Positions 7,478 through 14,901 of a DNA stretch of 39,134 nt are shown piece by piece; the first letter of the stretch is position 1; each line of letters opens with the position of its first letter. The notes below the pieces were generated by a model. That model was not told where the DNA came from, made no database searches, and worked only from the letters and a program-made list of their open reading frames with translations. Source of the DNA: Gemmatimonadota bacterium. Its GTDB lineage: Bacteria > Gemmatimonadota > Gemmatimonadetes > Gemmatimonadales > GWC2-71-9. A program made the position numbers and the translations under genes. Location of the stretch: the NCBI GenBank assembly GCA_003222085.1, contig QHUK01000043.1, forward strand, positions 1-39,134, written 5' to 3'.

Positions 7478-10400
7478 ATGACAAACGATCGTTGTTGGGT
7501 TCGTTCCGTCCTCACGAGCGGGCTCGTGCTCTTCGGACTATTCCCCGTTGTCGCGGGAACGGCGCTCGCACAAGAACGCACGCACGTGGCCGGCCAGGTG
7601 CAAGACTCCAGCACGCGAAATCCGCTGCCCGGAGTACGCGTCACGGTCGTGGGCACGGCCGTCGGCGTGATGACGGACGCGAGCGGCCGCTACGCGCTGG
7701 ACGTTCCGGCCGGGCGCGACAGCCTGTCCTTTGCGCGCATCGGCTACAAGCGCGTGGTCCTCGCGGTCGCGCCGGTCCTCAACGTCGCCATGCGGGCTCA
7801 GGCGGTCGAGCTGCAAGAAGTCGTGACGACGGCGCTCGGCATCGAGCGGGAGCAGCCGACACTCTCGTACGCAGCGCAGACGGTCTCCGGCGACCGGTTG
7901 CGGCAGGTGCCCAGCACGAACATTGTGTCGGCGCTCCAGGGCAACGTGGCCGGCCTTCAGGTCACGAATACGAGCAACCCGTTCGGCTCGGCGCGGGTCG
8001 TCGCGCGCGGCGGGGGCTCGATCCTGGGCCAGAACCAGCCGTTGTTCGTGGTCGACGGAATCCCGATCGACAACTCGGCCGCCACCAACACCGGCTACGG
8101 CCCGGCGTCGCCCAACTCGCCGGCGTCGATGGGCGGCTACGATGTCGGGAACGGGGCCGCGGACATCGACGTCAACAACATCCAATCGGTGACCGTGCTG
8201 AAGGGGCCGAACGCCGCGGCGCTGTACGGCTCGCGCGCGTCGAACGGGGCGATCGTCATCGTGACGAAGAATGGTCGCGGCGGGCCGAGCGATGGCTTCG
8301 GCGTCACGGCGACCTTCGGCACGACGCTCGAGACGCCGCTGCGGCTGCCGGACTACCAGAACCAGTACGGCCAGGGCTTCTACGGCGAGTTCGACTTCGT
8401 GGACGGGAACTTCGGCGGCAAGAACGACGGCGCGGACGAGAGCTGGGGGCCGAAGCTCGACGGCCGGACCACCGGGTGCGTCTACCCGACGGACGCCAAG
8501 GGGAACCCCATCATCAGTGGTGGCTACGACACGACCAAGCCGTGCCGGCAGTTCTTCGGCGTGGGGCCGTGGGCCGCGCACCCGAACAACGTGCGCGACT
8601 TCTGGAGCACCGGTCTGGTCACCAACCTGAACGTGGCCGTGGCTCGCAGCAGCGAGCGCAACAACGTGCGGCTGGCGGTGGGCCGTACGGGCGAGAGCGG
8701 GATGTACCCGAGCAACGACAACACCCGCACCGACGTGGCGATCTCCGGCGCGACGCAGATCTCGGATCGGTGGAGCGCGGAGGCATCGATCGACTACATC
8801 AACGACGCGATGCAGAACCAGCCGGCCCAGGCATACGAGGAGATCGACCCGATGCAGGGCTTCATCTGGTTCGGCCGCCAGGTGGACACGAAGTTGCTGG
8901 AGCAGAACCTCTACCGCGATTTGAGCGACCCGCTCACGCAGCAAATCCTGGCGGGCAACGATCTCCGCAAGGACGCGCCCATCCAGTACAGCTGGAACTA
9001 CAGCTACCACGCGAATCCATTCTGGGAAGCGAGGGTGAAGACGACCGACTACGCGCGCGACCGCGGACTCGGCCACGTTTCCGTCACGTACAGGCTCAAC
9101 GACTGGCTGAGTGTCACCGGCCGCACCGGCCGTGACTGGTACCAGAACCATTTCCGGGCTAACTACCCCGTGAACAACATCTCGCCGTATAACGGGGGCG
9201 GACTCCTGGACGTGGGCGAGACCCACAGCGAAACCAACAGCGACTTCCTCATCACCGCCAACCGGCCGCTGTTCAAGGACCTGACGGTCACGGTCAATGC
9301 GGGGGGCAACGCGCGCGTGAACGACCTCCAGTCGAGCACGGGCCTCGTCACGCGGCTGGCGAGTCCTGGCGTCTACACGCTGCAGAATTCGGATGGCCAA
9401 CCGACCGACACGCTCCACCAGGAGAAGAAGAAGGTCAACTCGCTCTATGGCCTGGCCAGCTTCAACTTCAAGAACTGGCTCAACGTGGACGTGACGGGCC
9501 GCAACGACTGGTCCTCGACGCTGCCGAAACATCAGAACTCCATCTTCTACCCCTCGGTCGGCGCGGCCTTCATCTTCACGGACGCGCTCGCGATCCGCAG
9601 CCGCCTGTTGTCGTACGGCAAGGTGCGCGCGAGCTGGACCCGCGTCGGCAACGACACGGATCCGTATCAGCTCGCGGCCGTGTACGCGGCCGGCGTGACG
9701 CCGTGGAGCGGACAGCCCAGCTACACCGCCCCGGACCGGCTGCCGAACCCCAACCTCAAACCGGAGGAGACGACGGGTCAGGAGATCGGCGCCGACCTCG
9801 GTCTGTTCGACAACCGGGTGGCGTTGAACGCCACGCTGTACCAGAAGTCCACCAGGAACCAGATCCTTCCCGTCTCCATCTCGGCCACCTCGGGCTACAC
9901 CCAGGCCGTCGTGAACTCGGGCGAGGTGCGCAACCGCGGGATCGAGCTGGCGGCGACGATGACGCCGATCGAGCGGCCCGACTTCCGCTGGGACGTAGTC
10001 GCGAACTGGTCGAAGAACTCGAACAAGGTGCTCTCGCTCTACAGCGGCGTCGAGCGCATCGTCGTCGGCAGCTTCTGGAACGTGGACGTGACGGCCGATG
10101 TGGGGCAGCCGTACGGCAACCTGGTGGGCACCAAGTGGATGCGGGACCCCCAGGGCCACATCGTCGTGGACTCGGCCAGCGGACTCCCGATCCGCGACTC
10201 GAAGCAGGTCGTGCTCGGCAACTACAACCCCGACTGGGCGGGGGGCATCACCAACACGTTCACCTATAAGAACCTGAGCCTGTCCTTCTCGCTCGACGGG
10301 CAAATGGGCGGGAACGTTTACTCGGTGACGAAGTGGTTCGGCCAGTACTCGGGTGTGCTGCAGGCGACCTTGTTGGGACGCGAGCACGAATGGAACGACG

Positions 10401-10768
10401 GCTTCGTGGTGCCGAATGCGGTCTACGAGAGCGCCACGCCCGGCGTGTTCCAACCAGACACCGTCCATGTGCTGGCGCAGGACTACTGGCACAACACCTT
10501 CTACGCCCAGGAGATGGGCATCGTCGACGCGAGCTACCTGAAGCTCCGCGAAGTGCGCTTGGCCTACAACATGCCGCCGTCGGTCGCGCGGCTCATCGGC
10601 TTCTCGCAGGCGACCGTGGCGCTCGTCGGCCGGAACCTGCTGCTCTGGGCGAAGCAGCCCACGATCGACCCGGAGACGGGGTTCGACACCGGCAACCGGC
10701 AGGGCGTCGAAAACGGCCAGTTGCCCACCGCGCGCAGCATCGGCTTCACTCTGTCCGTGCGGCCGTAG
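7478..10768 (+). CDS. SusC/RagA-family TonB-linked outer membrane protein 2
   Basis: A 1096-residue outer-membrane transporter. The start at 7478 follows AGGGGGA and begins a signal peptide ending in A-L-A-Q. A carboxypeptidase-regulatory-like domain (about 30-105, with A-R-I-G-Y) leads into a plug (about 110-265) with F-V-V-D-G-I-P-I and K-G-P-N-A-A-A-L-Y-G-S-R-A-S-N-G near residue 245. The barrel ends in F-T-L-S-V-R-P. It is the canonical RagA subtype, with N-P-N-L-K-P-E and the R-N-R-G-I-E strand motifs in the carboxy half. SusD2 begins 22 nt downstream behind its own ribosome binding site. It lies between the TPM gene and lemA, which are often neighbours, so this pair may have been inserted there. 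Substrate unknown. Confidence 0.94.
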   Translation: MTNDRCWVRSVLTSGLVLFGLFPVVAGTALAQERTHVAGQVQDSSTRNPLPGVRVTVVGTAVGVMTDASGRYALDVPAGRDSLSFARIGYKRVVLAVAPVLNVAMRAQAVELQEVVTTALGIEREQPTLSYAAQTVSGDRLRQVPSTNIVSALQGNVAGLQVTNTSNPFGSARVVARGGGSILGQNQPLFVVDGIPIDNSAATNTGYGPASPNSPASMGGYDVGNGAADIDVNNIQSVTVLKGPNAAALYGSRASNGAIVIVTKNGRGGPSDGFGVTATFGTTLETPLRLPDYQNQYGQGFYGEFDFVDGNFGGKNDGADESWGPKLDGRTTGCVYPTDAKGNPIISGGYDTTKPCRQFFGVGPWAAHPNNVRDFWSTGLVTNLNVAVARSSERNNVRLAVGRTGESGMYPSNDNTRTDVAISGATQISDRWSAEASIDYINDAMQNQPAQAYEEIDPMQGFIWFGRQVDTKLLEQNLYRDLSDPLTQQILAGNDLRKDAPIQYSWNYSYHANPFWEARVKTTDYARDRGLGHVSVTYRLNDWLSVTGRTGRDWYQNHFRANYPVNNISPYNGGGLLDVGETHSETNSDFLITANRPLFKDLTVTVNAGGNARVNDLQSSTGLVTRLASPGVYTLQNSDGQPTDTLHQEKKKVNSLYGLASFNFKNWLNVDVTGRNDWSSTLPKHQNSIFYPSVGAAFIFTDALAIRSRLLSYGKVRASWTRVGNDTDPYQLAAVYAAGVTPWSGQPSYTAPDRLPNPNLKPEETTGQEIGADLGLFDNRVALNATLYQKSTRNQILPVSISATSGYTQAVVNSGEVRNRGIELAATMTPIERPDFRWDVVANWSKNSNKVLSLYSGVERIVVGSFWNVDVTADVGQPYGNLVGTKWMRDPQGHIVVDSASGLPIRDSKQVVLGNYNPDWAGGITNTFTYKNLSLSFSLDGQMGGNVYSVTKWFGQYSGVLQATLLGREHEWNDGFVVPNAVYESATPGVFQPDTVHVLAQDYWHNTFYAQEMGIVDASYLKLREVRLAYNMPPSVARLIGFSQATVALVGRNLLLWAKQPTIDPETGFDTGNRQGVENGQLPTARSIGFTLSVRP

Positions 10769-10790
10769 CCGCTTGGGAAAGGAGACCGTC

Positions 10791-12248
10791 ATGAGATACC
10801 AAATCCTGAGCGTCCTCGCCGCAGTGATCGCGAGTACGGCGTGCGCCGATCTGACGTCCGTCAACCGGAACCCGAACGGCCCCACCGACGTGGAGCCGCC
10901 CTCCATTCTGTCGAACGCGATCCAGACCGTGGTCAACGGGGTCGATGGTCCCAATAACGACCTGGACATCCGCGGGGGCGGACTGTGGGTGCAGTACTAT
11001 GCGGAGATCCAGTACCGCGACGAGGACAAGTACATCGTCCGGCCGGGCGTGGATGGCGGGTGGGACTTTTACAACCGTGGCCTCGAGGACTTTCAGCGGA
11101 TGATCGACAAGGGCGTAGCCGCGGGCGTGCCCAACTGGGAGGCCGTCGGGCGGATCATGAAGTCGTACGTCTTCAGCGTCATGACGGACGCCATGGGCGA
11201 CATTCCGTATTCGGAGGCATTCCAGGGGCGCGCGCTCCTGACGCCGAAATACGACACGCAACAGGCAATCTACACGGCGCTGTTCGCCGATCTGGCAAAG
11301 GCCAGTCAAGAGATCGATATCGATCCCGGGGCCATCGGCTTCGCGAGCGGCGACATCATGTACGGCGGCGACATGACCGAGTGGCGCAAGTTCGCCAACT
11401 CCCTGCGGCTGCGCCTGGCCGTCCATCTCTCGAACGTCGATGCCGCCACGGCGCAGAGCGAAGCGCAGGCCGCCGTCGCCGCCGGCGTGTTCGCGAGCAA
11501 CACGGACAACGCACAGCTCATGTACCTGGCCTCGGCACCCGACCAGAACCCGATCTACACCAACGTTCATGTCGACAAACGTGACGACTACGGCATGAGC
11601 AAGACGTTCGTCGACTCGCTGCTGAGCTGGAAGGACCCGCGCCTGCCGGTGTTCGCGCAGCTGAACAATGACACCATCCTCGCCAACCGAACCTACCAGG
11701 GTCTGCCGAACGGGCTCAACGACGGCGTGGGGCCGGCGCTCTTTTATATCTCGCGCATCGGGGCCTTCTGGCGCGAGACGCCCGCCGCGCCGCTCGCCCT
11801 GCTGACGTACTCGGAGGTGTTGTTCCTCGAGGCGGAGGCGGCGGAGCGCGGTTGGATCAGCGGCAGCGCCGCCACGCTCTACGCCGACGCGATCCGCGCA
11901 TCGATGGAGCAATACGGCATCGCGACGGCCGCCATCGACGCGTACCTGGCCCAGCCGCGGGTGGCGTACGCTGGGGGGGCCGCGGGCCTGACGCAGATCG
12001 CCTACCAGAAGTGGCTGTCGCTGTTCACGCAGGGCCCGGAGGGCTGGACCGAAGTGCGCCGCACCGGCGTTCCGGCGCTGGTGCCGGGGCCGAACGCAGT
12101 GCTCCCGAGCATCCCGGAGCGTCTGCCGTACGCGGACAACGAGCAGGTGCTGAATAGGGCGAACGTCGACGCCGCCGTTGCGGCGCAGGGCTTCAAGAGC
12201 AGCACCGACCTGACCACGCCGCTCTGGTTCACCGGGCGGCAGCCCTAG
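10791..12248 (+). CDS. SusD-like outer membrane lipoprotein 2 (SusD-like_2 type)
   Basis: A 485-residue partner of SusC2. The ATG at 10791 is chosen because GGAAAGGAG lies at correct spacing and the signal peptide begins there; an in-frame TTG further up would add only six residues. The lipobox is weak, S-T-A-C with cysteine 18. The mature start carries N-R-N-P-N-G-P-T-D-V, the marker of the SusD-like_2 branch, as in SusD3. Further on come M-T-D-A-M-G-D-I-P-Y-S-E-A and the R-L-R-L-A-V-H-L-S-N helix, both usual in this branch. It ends just before a GC-rich terminator. Ligand unknown; the branch includes nutrient-binding lipoproteins for peptides, glycans and other ligands. Confidence 0.9.
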   Translation: MRYQILSVLAAVIASTACADLTSVNRNPNGPTDVEPPSILSNAIQTVVNGVDGPNNDLDIRGGGLWVQYYAEIQYRDEDKYIVRPGVDGGWDFYNRGLEDFQRMIDKGVAAGVPNWEAVGRIMKSYVFSVMTDAMGDIPYSEAFQGRALLTPKYDTQQAIYTALFADLAKASQEIDIDPGAIGFASGDIMYGGDMTEWRKFANSLRLRLAVHLSNVDAATAQSEAQAAVAAGVFASNTDNAQLMYLASAPDQNPIYTNVHVDKRDDYGMSKTFVDSLLSWKDPRLPVFAQLNNDTILANRTYQGLPNGLNDGVGPALFYISRIGAFWRETPAAPLALLTYSEVLFLEAEAAERGWISGSAATLYADAIRASMEQYGIATAAIDAYLAQPRVAYAGGAAGLTQIAYQKWLSLFTQGPEGWTEVRRTGVPALVPGPNAVLPSIPERLPYADNEQVLNRANVDAAVAAQGFKSSTDLTTPLWFTGRQP

Positions 12249-12272
12249 CCTGGCACGACCCGCAGTCGAGAG

Positions 12273-12309
12273 ACGCCCCGGGGAGCGAATCCCGCTGCCC
12301 GGGGCGTTT
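12273..12309. terminator. Bidirectional terminator between SusD2 and plug protein 2
   Basis: A 10-bp perfect stem, ACGCCCCGGG (12273-12282) with CCCGGGGCGT (12298-12307), with an inner AGCG/CGCT pairing and TTT after it. It lies between convergent genes. Confidence 0.8.
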
Positions 12310-12333
12310 CGCCTGGTCCCGGCGTGCGTCGCG

Positions 12334-12813
12334 TCAGTTGCTACGCGAGCTGTCCGCGCGCTGGACGAAGATGAGGATCAGGCCGTGGCTGCTGCTCGGA
12401 TAGCCGGGCCGCGGCGTGATACCCAGTGGGTACACCTCGATGCGGCGCGCTTCCATGGCCTGGAGCGTCACGAGCGGGCAGGTGTCGACGGTTCGGGTCC
12501 CGTCGACGTAGACGTCCGGGTTGGAGCTGCCCGCCACGCTGTCCTTGCCGCGCAGCTCCAAGACGGGGCAGCGAGTGTACTGCGACGAACCGGAGACGCG
12601 CAGCTGTGGCATCGCCCTTCTGATCACGTCCAGCACGGTGCGACCGGGGTCGGCAGACAGCGCTTCGCCGGTGAGGATCACGCTCCCGGCCGTGGTCGGC
12701 GGCAATGGCTTCCCGCCGGGCTCGGTCGACCGGTCGAATGGCCGAGACGTCGCGCAGCCCAGCACGAGCAGGGGAAGCGCGAGGAGGGGCGGGACAGGAC
12801 GGGAACGCAGCAT
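12334..12813 (-). CDS. Barrel-less TonB plug-like lipoprotein 2
   Basis: A 159-residue lipoprotein with lipobox L-V-L-G-C (cysteine 20); a GGAGGTG site precedes the ATG at 12813. The body has the order of a plug domain: V-I-L-T-G-E-A-L, the helix T-V-L-D-V-I-R-R-A-M-P, an L-R-G strand, V-Y-V-D-G-T-R-T, R-R-I-E-V-Y and a closing G-L-I-L-I-F-V. It is more diverged than plug protein 1: the Y-G-x-x-A-x-x-G turn is replaced by a Pro/Ser-rich segment, and two internal cysteines could form a disulfide. No barrel is present. It sits convergent to SusD2, the same position as the other two plug-only genes relative to their SusCD pairs. Function unknown; the plug assignment is by motif order. Confidence 0.68.
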   Translation of the reverse strand: MLRSRPVPPLLALPLLVLGCATSRPFDRSTEPGGKPLPPTTAGSVILTGEALSADPGRTVLDVIRRAMPQLRVSGSSQYTRCPVLELRGKDSVAGSSNPDVYVDGTRTVDTCPLVTLQAMEARRIEVYPLGITPRPGYPSSSHGLILIFVQRADSSRSN

Positions 12814-12955
12814 GGCGCACCTCCGCGTGAGATCGAGTCCCGAGTCTACAATGGCGCGGTCGACGCCGGAGCGCCAGACCCTTGCCGGGCGTCACGATCC
12901 TGTTGATTCTCCGCTCCAGCATGCACATTCACGTCAACCTCACGCAACCGTCGTT

Positions 12956-12996
12956 CCCCCTCTCCTGAAAGGAGAGGGGGACAGGGGGTGAGGACC
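12956..12996. repeat. Palindromic dispersed repeat, copy 1
   Basis: CCCCCTCTCC (12956-12965) pairs with GGAGAGGGGG (12971-12980), followed by ACAGGGGGTGAGGACC. A second copy in opposite orientation lies inside ricT at 31022-31079. This copy is in the 217-nt gap 12814-13030, which otherwise holds only the upstream regions of the two divergent genes. Confidence 0.8.
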
Positions 12997-13030
12997 GAAG
13001 ACGGCATCGGAGCGGGAGGACAGTTCGAGG

Positions 13031-13744
13031 ATGGCGTTGAAGCTGACGGTCGACACGCTCGGCGACGCGGTGACCCGCGCGCTCGGCCCGCGGCTCGTGG
13101 CGTTGTTGCTGTACGGGTCGGCGGCGCGCGGGACGCACGTCCCAGACCGCTCGGATGTGAACACGCTGCTCATCTGCGACGGGGTAGACCAGGCGCTGTT
13201 CGACGCCCTGGCGCCGCTGGTGCGCGTCTGGACCAGGGCCGGGCATCCGGCCCCACTCATCCTCACGGAGCGGGAGTGGCGCGAGTCGGCCGACGCCTTC
13301 GCCATCGAGTATGAGGACATGCGCGAAGCGCACCGGCTGCTCGCGGGACGCGACCCGTGGCCCGGCATCCAGGTCGACCGCGAGCAGCTGCGCCGCCAGC
13401 TCGAGCACGAGCTCATGGGCAAGCTGGTGCGGCTGCGCCAGGCGTACGCGGCGCTGCAAGAGGACCCGAAACAGCTCGCGCGCGTCGTCGTAGGGAGCAG
13501 CGGCGGCTTTTTCACGATGTTGCGTGCGGTGCTGCGCTTCGTGGGCCGACCTGTCCCCGCTTCGCCCGCCGAGCTGGTACGGAGCGCAGCCGCCGTGATC
13601 GGCTTCCCGGCCGACGGACTCGCACCGTTGGTGCAGCATGCGGTCGGAGGCCCGATGCCGCGGCTCGCGAAGCGCGACCCGCTGGCGACGGCGTATCTCG
13701 CGGCGGTGGCCCGGACGGCGGAATTTGTGAACCGACTAACATAG
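13031..13744 (+). CDS. Nucleotidyltransferase-fold protein, possibly inactive
   Basis: A 237-residue cytoplasmic protein. The first 50 residues show a polymerase-beta-type nucleotidyltransferase core: L-L-L-Y-G-S-A-A-R-G-T with G29 and S30, then S-D-V-N-T-L-L-I at 41-48. In active members that block reads D-x-D, with two acidic metal ligands; here the first aspartate (D42) is kept and the second is asparagine (N44). The rest is mostly helical and I do not recognise it. Either catalysis is lost and the protein binds or regulates, or another acidic residue takes over. The ATG has a GGAGG about a dozen bases upstream. It lies upstream of lemA, with a 147-nt gap containing repeat hairpins, so it is unlikely to be co-transcribed by simple readthrough. 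The physiological target is unknown. Confidence 0.7.
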   Translation: MALKLTVDTLGDAVTRALGPRLVALLLYGSAARGTHVPDRSDVNTLLICDGVDQALFDALAPLVRVWTRAGHPAPLILTEREWRESADAFAIEYEDMREAHRLLAGRDPWPGIQVDREQLRRQLEHELMGKLVRLRQAYAALQEDPKQLARVVVGSSGGFFTMLRAVLRFVGRPVPASPAELVRSAAAVIGFPADGLAPLVQHAVGGPMPRLAKRDPLATAYLAAVARTAEFVNRLT

Positions 13745-13784
13745 GATGGGGCGGCGGAAATCGGTTGTTGAACCCGGTGTTGTT

Positions 13785-13846
13785 CCCACTCTGAAGAGTG
13801 GGCCCGGCGATACACAACGCTGAAGCGTGATGTGCTTCAGCCTGGG
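13785..13846. repeat. REP-like double hairpin before lemA
   Basis: Two small perfect hairpins: CCCACTCTGAAGAGTGGG (13785-13802) and CTGAAGC/GCTTCAG (13820-13826 with 13834-13840), both built around a CTGAAG word and followed by CCTGGG. The form is that of dispersed REP-type elements; other copies would be expected elsewhere in the genome. The second hairpin could also act as a weak terminator for 13031-13744. Confidence 0.45.
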
Positions 13847-13891
13847 AAAAACGCGAAGACTCCTCCCGGATAGGACTCTTACTGGAGTGAT

Positions 13892-14473
13892 ATGTTCGTG
13901 ATCACAAGGAAGCGTTGGTGGGGTTTCGCAGCGGTCCTGACGGGGGTGCTCGCGGCCGGCTGCGGCTACAACACGATCCAGACCTACGACGAGCAGGTGA
14001 ACGCGGCTGCCTCGCAGATCAAGGTGCAGCTGCAGCGGCGCGCGGATCTGATTCCCAACCTGGTCGAGACCGTGAAGGGGTATGCCAAGCAGGAGCAGAC
14101 GGTCTTCACCGAGGTGGCGGAGGCCCGGGCCAAGCTCGCCGGAGCGGTCCAGAGCGGCGACCTGCAGCAAATGGCGCAGGCGAACGCACAGCTCACCGCA
14201 CCCCTCGGCCGGCTGCTCGCCATCGCCGAGAACTACCCGCAGCTCAAGTCCAACGAAAACTTCCGCGCCTTGCAGGACCAGCTGGAAGGGACGGAGAACC
14301 GGATCGCGGTCGCCCGGCAGGATTACAACGAGGCCGTGAACCGCTACAACGCCTACATCCGGCGCTTCCCGCAAGTGCTGACGGCGAAGGTCCTCGGGAA
14401 GGGGCCACGGCCGTACTTCGAGTTGGAGACGCCGGGCGCGGCGCAGGCGCCGAAAGTGGATTTCTCCAAATAG
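13892..14473 (+). CDS. lemA: LemA family protein (lipoprotein form)
   Basis: A 193-residue LemA protein. After a basic start there is a hydrophobic segment with lipobox L-A-A-G-C (cysteine 24), so this copy is probably lipid-anchored rather than a plain transmembrane LemA. The body shows the family block Y-N-T-I-Q-T-Y-D-E-Q-V, R-R-A-D-L-I-P-N-L-V-E-T-V-K-G-Y, the amphipathic helices with E-N-Y-P-Q-L-K-S-N-E-N-F, and the closing E-N-R-I-A-V-A-R-Q-D-Y-N-E-A-V-N. The fold is a long helical bundle in the periplasm; the molecular role is not settled, though LemA genes usually sit beside TPM genes. The TPM gene here is at 6452-7237, split off by SusCD2. A GGAG lies shortly before the ATG. Confidence 0.93.
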   Translation: MFVITRKRWWGFAAVLTGVLAAGCGYNTIQTYDEQVNAAASQIKVQLQRRADLIPNLVETVKGYAKQEQTVFTEVAEARAKLAGAVQSGDLQQMAQANAQLTAPLGRLLAIAENYPQLKSNENFRALQDQLEGTENRIAVARQDYNEAVNRYNAYIRRFPQVLTAKVLGKGPRPYFELETPGAAQAPKVDFSK

Positions 14474-14475
14474 GG

Positions 14476-14495
14476 GTGTTGCGGCGACGCAACAC
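14476..14495. repeat. GCGA-loop hairpin after lemA
   Basis: GTGTTGCG and CGCAACAC form a perfect 8-bp stem closed by a GCGA (GNRA-type) tetraloop, three bases after the lemA stop. There is no T tract, so it is not a standard terminator. A similar GTTGCG-N4-CGCAAC hairpin lies at 27598-27613. Confidence 0.55.
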
Positions 14496-14678
14496 TGGCG
14501 GCCAAAAACGTTGACGCAGTGAGCATTCCCGGATTCCGGGAGACTGCGCAGTATGTGCAGCGTGCGGCGTTCGCACCGAGCGCGCTGGCACGGCGCCTGC
14601 CCGTCCTCCCGTCTGCCGTCGCACGCGTGTTGGCGCTCATTCGTGCTGTCGGGCGTCAACACGCGTGAGCTTTTACCC

Positions 14679-14707
14679 TTGCGACGTCTCGATTCACGGG
14701 ACACAAT
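14679..14707 (+). promoter_or_regulatory. Promoter of SusC3 operon
   Basis: TTGCGA -35 (14679-14684), 17-nt spacer, CACAAT -10 (14702-14707), matching the SusC1 promoter box for box. Upstream, 14496-14678 has short palindromes such as TCCCGG/CCGGGA but no gene. Confidence 0.6.
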
Positions 14708-14713
14708 GATTCC

Positions 14714-14901
14714 CATCGGGAACGTGCGTCCCCGTATGTGACGTGTGTTCCGTCTCGCACCGTTCGTGTCCTGTCGGCCGTTGGGCACGGGTGCGCATTC
14801 GCTGATTCGGGAAGCCCAGCCATCCTCGCCGCGCGCTGCTGCGGGCGAGGGGCTGTTCCCTAAGTGCGGTGTGGGCCCACCACCTCGAAGGAGGAATCCC
14901 T
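14714..14901 (+). ncRNA. Candidate structured 5' leader of SusC3
   Basis: This is the sister of the SusC1 leader. Hairpin A pairs GGAAC (14719-14723) with GTTCC (14747-14751) and extends with wobble pairs; its sequence differs from hairpin A of SusC1 but its place is the same. Hairpin B keeps CGCACC-GTT-CGTG (14756-14768) and CACG-GGTGCG (14786-14795), while its inner loop differs. Hairpin C pairs CCTCGCC (14824-14830) with GGCGAGG (14844-14850). The -10 to hairpin B distance equals that of SusC1. An AAGGAGG site precedes the ATG at 14902. Confidence 0.5.

Noticed and set aside
14476..14495. lemA terminator
   Set aside because: The hairpin is perfect but there is no T tract after it, so it is recorded as a repeat or structural element instead.
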